A stretch of DNA of 5,957 bases from CAYSYY01 sp964576115 [NCBI: uncultured Gemmatimonadota bacterium] (GTDB lineage: Bacteria; Blakebacterota; Blakebacteria; Blakebacterales): NCBI GenBank assembly GCA_964576115.1, contig CAZNUA010000101.1:1-5957 (forward strand), read 5' to 3'. This document shows, piece after piece, positions 1 through 3,822 of this stretch (position 1 is the stretch's first letter; every line of letters begins with the position of its first letter). Under the pieces are notes generated by a model, which did not search any database, was not told the DNA's origin, and was given only the letters and a program-made list of their open reading frames with translations. Position numbers and translations under genes: made by a program.

Positions 1-48
1 GGCATGAATGGTACTCCTGTTCACAGTCCATAACTTATGAATATTGCA

Positions 49-70
49 TATACATAATATATGATGTATA
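49..70. promoter_or_regulatory. Near-perfect 22-bp AT-rich palindrome, possible regulator-binding site
   Basis: The two halves are TATACAT at 49-55 and ATGTATA at 64-70. The central eight bases also pair except for one position (56 against 63), so ten of eleven base pairs are symmetric. The site lies about 170 bp upstream of the padR-like start, in the most AT-rich part of a GC-rich window. PadR-family repressors bind AT-rich dyads built from ATGT/ACAT words and often control their own operon, so autoregulation is a reasonable guess. Here the order is ACAT...ATGT, and nothing in the sequence proves which protein binds. It could equally serve a gene to the left of the window. Confidence 0.35.
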
Positions 71-113
71 CAAATCGCACGCAATGGACCTTCCTCCATC
101 CCCCACCTCTACG

Positions 114-136
114 CTGCCGGCGGATATCACCGGCAG
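114..136. repeat. Short GC-rich inverted repeat in the leader region
   Basis: CTGCCGG at 114-120 is the reverse complement of CCGGCAG at 130-136, with a 9-base loop. It could fold into a stable hairpin. No T-run follows on either strand, so it is not a convincing intrinsic terminator. It lies between the upstream palindrome (49-70) and the putative promoter-proximal repeats (177-202). It may be the remnant of the end of a preceding transcript, or may have no function. Confidence 0.25.
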
Positions 137-174
137 AGCGAGAATTCCCCGTAACCTTTTCCTCATATTCACGT

Positions 175-202
175 TTTACATATAAGTACAATACATATAT
201 GT
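175..202 (+). promoter_or_regulatory. Putative promoter/operator of the padR-permease operon
   Basis: This AT-rich segment lies 40-67 bp before the regulator start. It contains a direct repeat of TACATATA (177-184 and 192-199). The second copy is part of the perfect 10-bp palindrome ACATATATGT (193-202). Possible -10 hexamers are TATAAG (181-186) and TACAAT (187-192), each one mismatch from TATAAT. No good -35 element lies at the ideal spacing, although TTTACA (175-180) is present. An operator overlapping the promoter would fit autorepression by the PadR protein encoded just downstream. The exact start site cannot be assigned by eye. Confidence 0.35.
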
Positions 203-226
203 CCCAGGATCAGCCTCCCTCCAGAT

Positions 227-233
227 GGAAGGT
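227..233 (+). promoter_or_regulatory. Ribosome binding site of the PadR regulator
   Basis: GGAAGGT lies 8 bases before the ATG at 242 and 5 bases before the in-frame GTG at 239. The 8-base spacing favours ATG 242 as the true start. A later in-frame ATG at 284 has only GGGGAA, 10 bases away, and is less likely. Confidence 0.6.
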
Positions 234-241
234 CGGATGTG

Positions 242-613
242 ATGACGGACACGTCGCACCGCAGTCCGGGGAATTTCCTCCCTATGAGCCCCACCGATTT
301 CCAGGTCCTGCTCGCCCTGGCTCGCGAGCCGCTGCACGGCTACGCCATCATGAAGGTCGTGGAGGAAACATCGGGCGGCCGCCTGAATATCGAGATTGGT
401 TCTCTGTACCGGATCATCGCCCGGCTCTCGAGTTCGGGTCTGATCGAAGAGAACGGTGAATCCAATTCCGAGCCCCGGCCCGGTCGCAAGCGCCGCATCT
501 ATACGCTGACACCGCTGGGACGCGCTGTGGCCCGGGCCGAAGCCCGCCGGCTGAGCGATACCCTCGCACTGGCCCGATCCGAAAAGCTGCTCACCGATCC
601 AGAGGCTCTGTGA
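242..613 (+). CDS. PadR family winged-helix transcriptional regulator
   Basis: The 123-residue protein is a cytoplasmic DNA-binding regulator of the PadR family, probably a repressor. The whole sequence fits a single PadR winged-helix domain. An N-terminal helix is followed by the hallmark LHGYAIMKVVEE (about residues 31-42), a recognition helix GSLYRIIARLSSSGLIEE (about 53-70), and a basic wing ending in RRIYTLTPLGRAV (about 84-96). A C-terminal Arg/Ala-rich helix (about 97-117) probably forms the dimer arm. The length matches small PadR proteins with a short C-terminal helix. I chose ATG 242 because of the GGAAGGT spacing; GTG 239 would add one residue. Its stop overlaps the start of the permease gene (TGATG at 611-615), so the two are translated together. 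PadR genes directly before ADOP-type permeases are a known arrangement, and the permease is the likely target. The inducing signal is unknown. Confidence 0.92.
   Translation: MTDTSHRSPGNFLPMSPTDFQVLLALAREPLHGYAIMKVVEETSGGRLNIEIGSLYRIIARLSSSGLIEENGESNSEPRPGRKRRIYTLTPLGRAVARAEARRLSDTLALARSEKLLTDPEAL
601..605 (+). promoter_or_regulatory. Ribosome binding site of the permease inside the padR 3' end
   Basis: AGAGG lies 7 bases before ATG 613, within the last codons of the regulator gene. This supports ATG 613, which overlaps the regulator's TGA by one base, over the in-frame GTG at 610. The arrangement is typical of translational coupling. Confidence 0.55.
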
Positions 614-3363
614 TGAACGTGGACGCAGATTCCCAGACGGTGACCGGATCGGGGGCAGATGGCATTCCGCTCGCCCTGCGCTTCTACCGTACCCTGCTCG
701 GTCTCTATCCCCGGGATTTCCGGGAGGCCTACGGCGCTGACATGTGCGCGGCTTTTCGGGACCGGTATGAGGACCGTCTTACCGGAGAGCAAGAAGGAGG
801 GGGGGCTCGAATCCGAACGGCTCTGGTCATGCTCTGCTCAGCCGGTTCCGACACGGTCCGCAACGCGATCTCCGAACGCCTGAACAGTTCGCTCAGACCG
901 CCCGACGGCGGTCCGATCAAAGGCCGGGCCTCCCGGCCCTCCCGGGGCCGGTGGCTGACCTGGTTCGGGGAGGATCTGCGGCAGGCGCTGCGGAGAGCGC
1001 TCCGGCAGCCGGGCTTCACGCTGGTCGTGGCTTTGACTCTGGCCCTCGGGATCGGGGCCAATACGGCCCTGTTCAGCGTGCTGCACGGTGTTCTCCTCAG
1101 CCCCCTGCCCTACCCCGAACCTGATCAGATCGTGCTCCTCTTCGAACGCGAAGTCGATCTCGGCTGGGAGCGCAACGCCTTCCCGCCGGGGAACATCCGG
1201 GCCTATCAGCAACAGAACACGACCTTCGAGACGATCGGTGCGTATTTCAACACCTCCGCGACACTGACCGGTGACGGTGACCCGGAACGGGTGGCCGTAC
1301 AGGGTGTGACGTCCGAGGTGCTGGCCGCCCTGCGGGTACGCCCCCATCTGGGCCGGCTGCTGCAGCCCGGTGATGAGGTGCCCGGTCATGATCGGGTGGT
1401 GGTGCTCAGTTACCGTTTCTGGCAGAACCGCTTCGGCGCCGATCCCGACGCGGTCGGGCGCAGCCTGATCGTGGATGGTCAGGCCCATACCGTGGTCGGA
1501 ATCCTGCCCGAGGACTTTCGCTTCCCGAATGGAGCCCCTGAACTCTGGTTGCCCCTGGCCCTGGGCGAAGCGGGCTGGGCGGAGCGGCGGAACCACTTCC
1601 TGTCGGGTATCGGGCGCCTGCGCTCCGGAGTCGGGATCGATGACGGGCTGGCGGATCTGACCGCGATCGCGCACCGGCGTGAAGAGGAGTATCCCAATAC
1701 CAACCCGGGGAGTCTGGTGAATGTGTTCGGGCTGCGCGACGTCATGGTCGGCGACGTCGAACAGCCTCTTTGGCTGATGATGGCCGCCGCGGCCTTCGTC
1801 CTGCTGATCGCCTGCGCCAATGTGGCCAATCTCTTCCTGGCCCGGGGGCTGGCCCGGGAACGTGAATTCGCCGTCCGGGGCGCCCTGGGCGCCGGCCGCC
1901 GGCGCCTGCTCCATCTGCTGACAACCGAGAGCCTGCTGCTGGCTGTGATCGGCGGGGCCGCGGGTATTTTCCTGGCCTGGCTGGGGCTTGAAACCGTGCG
2001 GGTACTCAATCCAGGGAACCTGCCGCGGATCGAAACCATCGGCATCAACGGCCCGGTGCTCCTTTTCTGCGCTCTTGTCACCCTCCTGACCAGTCTGCTG
2101 TTCGGGATCGCCCCGGCTTTTCTGATCGCCCGTTCCAAACTGGTCAATTCGCTGCGGGCGGGCTCGGCCCGGCTGACCCAGAGCACCGCCTCACGACGGG
2201 CGAAGAACATCCTGGCTGTGATCCAGATAGCGGCCGCGGTCGTGCTCCTGGCCGGAGCCGGACTGCTGATCCGCAGCTTCGTCCGTCTGCAGCGGGTCGA
2301 TCCCGGCTTTACGAGCGAGAGTGTGCTGCAGGCCACGATCTCTCTAGCGGGTGAGAGGTACCGGACCACAACCGCCGTTCACAACTTCCAGCAGGAACTG
2401 ACGAACGGACTCGTGCGGGCACCGGCTATCGAGCAGGCGGGCGAGGTGTCGAACCCGCCCATGTCCATGGCTCCCCAGATATTTCTGCGTATCGAGGGTC
2501 GGGAGCCGGAGGGTGATCAGCCGCCCGTGGTCAGCCGTATTTACGCCTCCTCCAGGTACTTCGCAGTTCTCGACCTGACTCTTCTCGAGGGTCGTCTGTT
2601 CGATGACCTAGATCACATCGAAGCCCCCGGCGTGGTGGTCATCACGCAATCGATGGCCGAACGGCACTGGCCCGATGAGAGTCCTCTTGGTCGGATCGTT
2701 CGGATCGGTCCGCGTGAAACCCCGCCTCTGGAAGTGATCGGCGTGGTCTCCGACCTGCGCCAGTACGGCCTGCGCTACGGGGCTTTCCCCACCGCCTTCC
2801 TGTCCCTGTCTCAGGTTCGGATCAGCAGCTTCACCGTCATGATGAAGGTCAGCGTGGACCCGTCCGCAGCTCTCACCCATCTGCGCGCCACGGTACGGGA
2901 TCTCGATCCCAACCTTCCTCTGACCGGCGTCAGCACCCTCGACGATGTCCTCTCGGCCAATGTCGCCCGGCCCCGCTTCACCATGTTCCTGGCCGCCGCC
3001 TTTGCGGCCGTGGCCCTGGTACTGGCGGTGGTGGGGATCTACAGCGTGCTGGCCTACGCCGTGTCCCAGCGCACCCACGAGCTGGGGATCCGCCTGGCCC
3101 TGGGCGCGGAGCGGGCCCGGATCATCTCGCTGGTGCTGCGCCAGGGGCTGGCGCTCACCGGTCTGTCTCTGGCGCTGGGACTGCCCCTGGCCTGGCTGTT
3201 CACCCGGACGATGGAGAGTCTGCTCTACCAGATCACGACCACCGATCCCGTCACCTTTGTTGGCCTGGCTCTCGTGATCGCGGTTTCCGCGCTGGCGGCC
3301 TGCCTGATACCGGCGGTCCGGGCGGCAGGAGTGAATCCGCTCGGGGCCATGCGGCAGGAGTAA
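613..3363 (+). CDS. ADOP-type ABC transporter permease (duplicated MacB/FtsX fold)
   Basis: This 916-residue inner-membrane protein belongs to the duplicated 'orphan permease' (ADOP) group of MacB-like ABC permeases. Residues about 20-110 form a cytoplasmic permease prefix domain with the typical LLGLYPRDFREAYG segment. A first membrane helix (about 135-162) carries LGIGANTALFSVL. A MacB-type periplasmic core domain (about 163-385) follows, then FtsX-like helices near 388-412, 436-461 and 482-507, with ANVANLFLARGLARERE after the first. The module then repeats: a helix near 532-556, a second periplasmic domain (about 557-788), and helices near 789-818, 843-865 and 880-905, with THELGIRLALGAERARII between them. 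It ends in the usual NPLGAMRQE-like tail. Eight membrane helices are expected. MacB relatives couple ATP hydrolysis to mechanical transmission across the periplasm, in efflux or lipoprotein handling. No ATPase gene is adjacent here, as usual for ADOP proteins, and the substrate cannot be told. Start ATG 613 has AGAGG 7 bases upstream and overlaps the padR stop. Confidence 0.93.
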   Translation: MNVDADSQTVTGSGADGIPLALRFYRTLLGLYPRDFREAYGADMCAAFRDRYEDRLTGEQEGGGARIRTALVMLCSAGSDTVRNAISERLNSSLRPPDGGPIKGRASRPSRGRWLTWFGEDLRQALRRALRQPGFTLVVALTLALGIGANTALFSVLHGVLLSPLPYPEPDQIVLLFEREVDLGWERNAFPPGNIRAYQQQNTTFETIGAYFNTSATLTGDGDPERVAVQGVTSEVLAALRVRPHLGRLLQPGDEVPGHDRVVVLSYRFWQNRFGADPDAVGRSLIVDGQAHTVVGILPEDFRFPNGAPELWLPLALGEAGWAERRNHFLSGIGRLRSGVGIDDGLADLTAIAHRREEEYPNTNPGSLVNVFGLRDVMVGDVEQPLWLMMAAAAFVLLIACANVANLFLARGLAREREFAVRGALGAGRRRLLHLLTTESLLLAVIGGAAGIFLAWLGLETVRVLNPGNLPRIETIGINGPVLLFCALVTLLTSLLFGIAPAFLIARSKLVNSLRAGSARLTQSTASRRAKNILAVIQIAAAVVLLAGAGLLIRSFVRLQRVDPGFTSESVLQATISLAGERYRTTTAVHNFQQELTNGLVRAPAIEQAGEVSNPPMSMAPQIFLRIEGREPEGDQPPVVSRIYASSRYFAVLDLTLLEGRLFDDLDHIEAPGVVVITQSMAERHWPDESPLGRIVRIGPRETPPLEVIGVVSDLRQYGLRYGAFPTAFLSLSQVRISSFTVMMKVSVDPSAALTHLRATVRDLDPNLPLTGVSTLDDVLSANVARPRFTMFLAAAFAAVALVLAVVGIYSVLAYAVSQRTHELGIRLALGAERARIISLVLRQGLALTGLSLALGLPLAWLFTRTMESLLYQITTTDPVTFVGLALVIAVSALAACLIPAVRAAGVNPLGAMRQE

Positions 3364-3465
3364 CTCCGAACCGGGATCGACACGGCAGTCTGTATCAACA
3401 AATCGGTGGGTGGATGAACTGTCCTCAATTTCTGTTTCCGTCAGGTGCTTGAAATGCACACGTAT

Positions 3466-3498
3466 CGGCTGATTTGAAAGGCTGTCACAAATCAGCCG
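3466..3498. terminator. Perfect 11-bp inverted repeat between convergent genes, possible bidirectional terminator
   Basis: CGGCTGATTTG (3466-3476) and CAAATCAGCCG (3488-3498) are exact reverse complements around an 11-base loop. The hairpin sits about 100 bp after the permease stop and 55 bp after the stop of the opposite-strand gene, which suits a shared terminator for convergent transcripts. No T-run follows the stem on either strand, so it does not look like a classical Rho-independent terminator. It may instead be a 3'-end stabilising hairpin. GGCTG in the loop (3480-3484) could alternatively pair with CAGCC (3493-3497). The rest of the 3364-3552 spacer shows no gene or RNA that I can recognise. 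Confidence 0.4.
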
Positions 3499-3552
3499 CT
3501 ATGCTCATAAACGGTACGTTGCCGGAAACGATGCGATAAACCGAGGATTTGC

Positions 3553-3822
3553 TTACTTGATATAGGTCAATTTCTTCGACAGCCGGTGCCGGCCGGCCTG
3601 GATCAGGTAGATATAGATCCCCGAAGCGACCTGGCGACTGTCGTCGCTTTTGCCCTCCCAGGTGATACGGTGATAGCCCGGCTCCATCTGCTGATCAAGC
3701 AGGGTGGCCACCCGCTGACCGCGAACGTTGTAGATATACATCCGCACCCGCTGCCTGGTTGGGAGCTGGAAGCGGATCGTGGTCTGCCCGTTGAACGGAT
3801 TGGGGTAGTTCTGCAGCAGGGC
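3553..3822 (-). other. T9SS type A C-terminal sorting domain
   Basis: The last 89 residues open with FALLQNYPNPFNGQTTIRF and continue with MYIYNVRGQRVATLLD, GYHRITWEGK and VASGIYIYLIQAG, ending in KKLTYIK. This is the standard order of motifs in type A sorting domains, which direct cargo through the type IX secretion system in Bacteroidota and related FCB phyla. The fold is FlgD-like Ig. The domain reaches the stop codon, as expected for a C-terminal signal that is often cleaved on export. Confidence 0.9.

Noticed and set aside
61-459. 132-codon plus-strand open frame starting in the upstream AT-rich region
   Set aside because: It overlaps most of the padR gene in another frame, and its translation is rich in Arg, Pro and Gly without family resemblance. 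The PadR frame is strongly supported instead.
794-805. Strong Shine-Dalgarno-like AAGGAGG running into a tract of seven G inside the permease gene, as a possible internal start or programmed frameshift site
   Set aside because: No start codon lies at a suitable distance downstream, and the permease frame remains intact and conserved on both sides, so neither internal initiation nor frameshifting is needed.
838-1914. 358-codon open frame on the minus strand inside the permease gene
   Set aside because: Its translation is low in hydrophobic order and rich in Gly, Gln and Pro, with no recognisable domain. It is the kind of antisense open frame expected opposite a GC-rich gene, and the plus-strand frame is a clear permease.
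1479-2369. 296-codon minus-strand open frame overlapping the permease
   Set aside because: Ser/Arg/Ala-rich translation without domain signature; antisense shadow of the conserved FtsX-like region.
2608-3459. 283-codon minus-strand open frame ending within the permease and starting in the intergenic spacer
   Set aside because: The His/Gln/Gly/Arg-rich translation is typical of a GC-rich antisense frame. No domain and no ribosome binding site that I can see.
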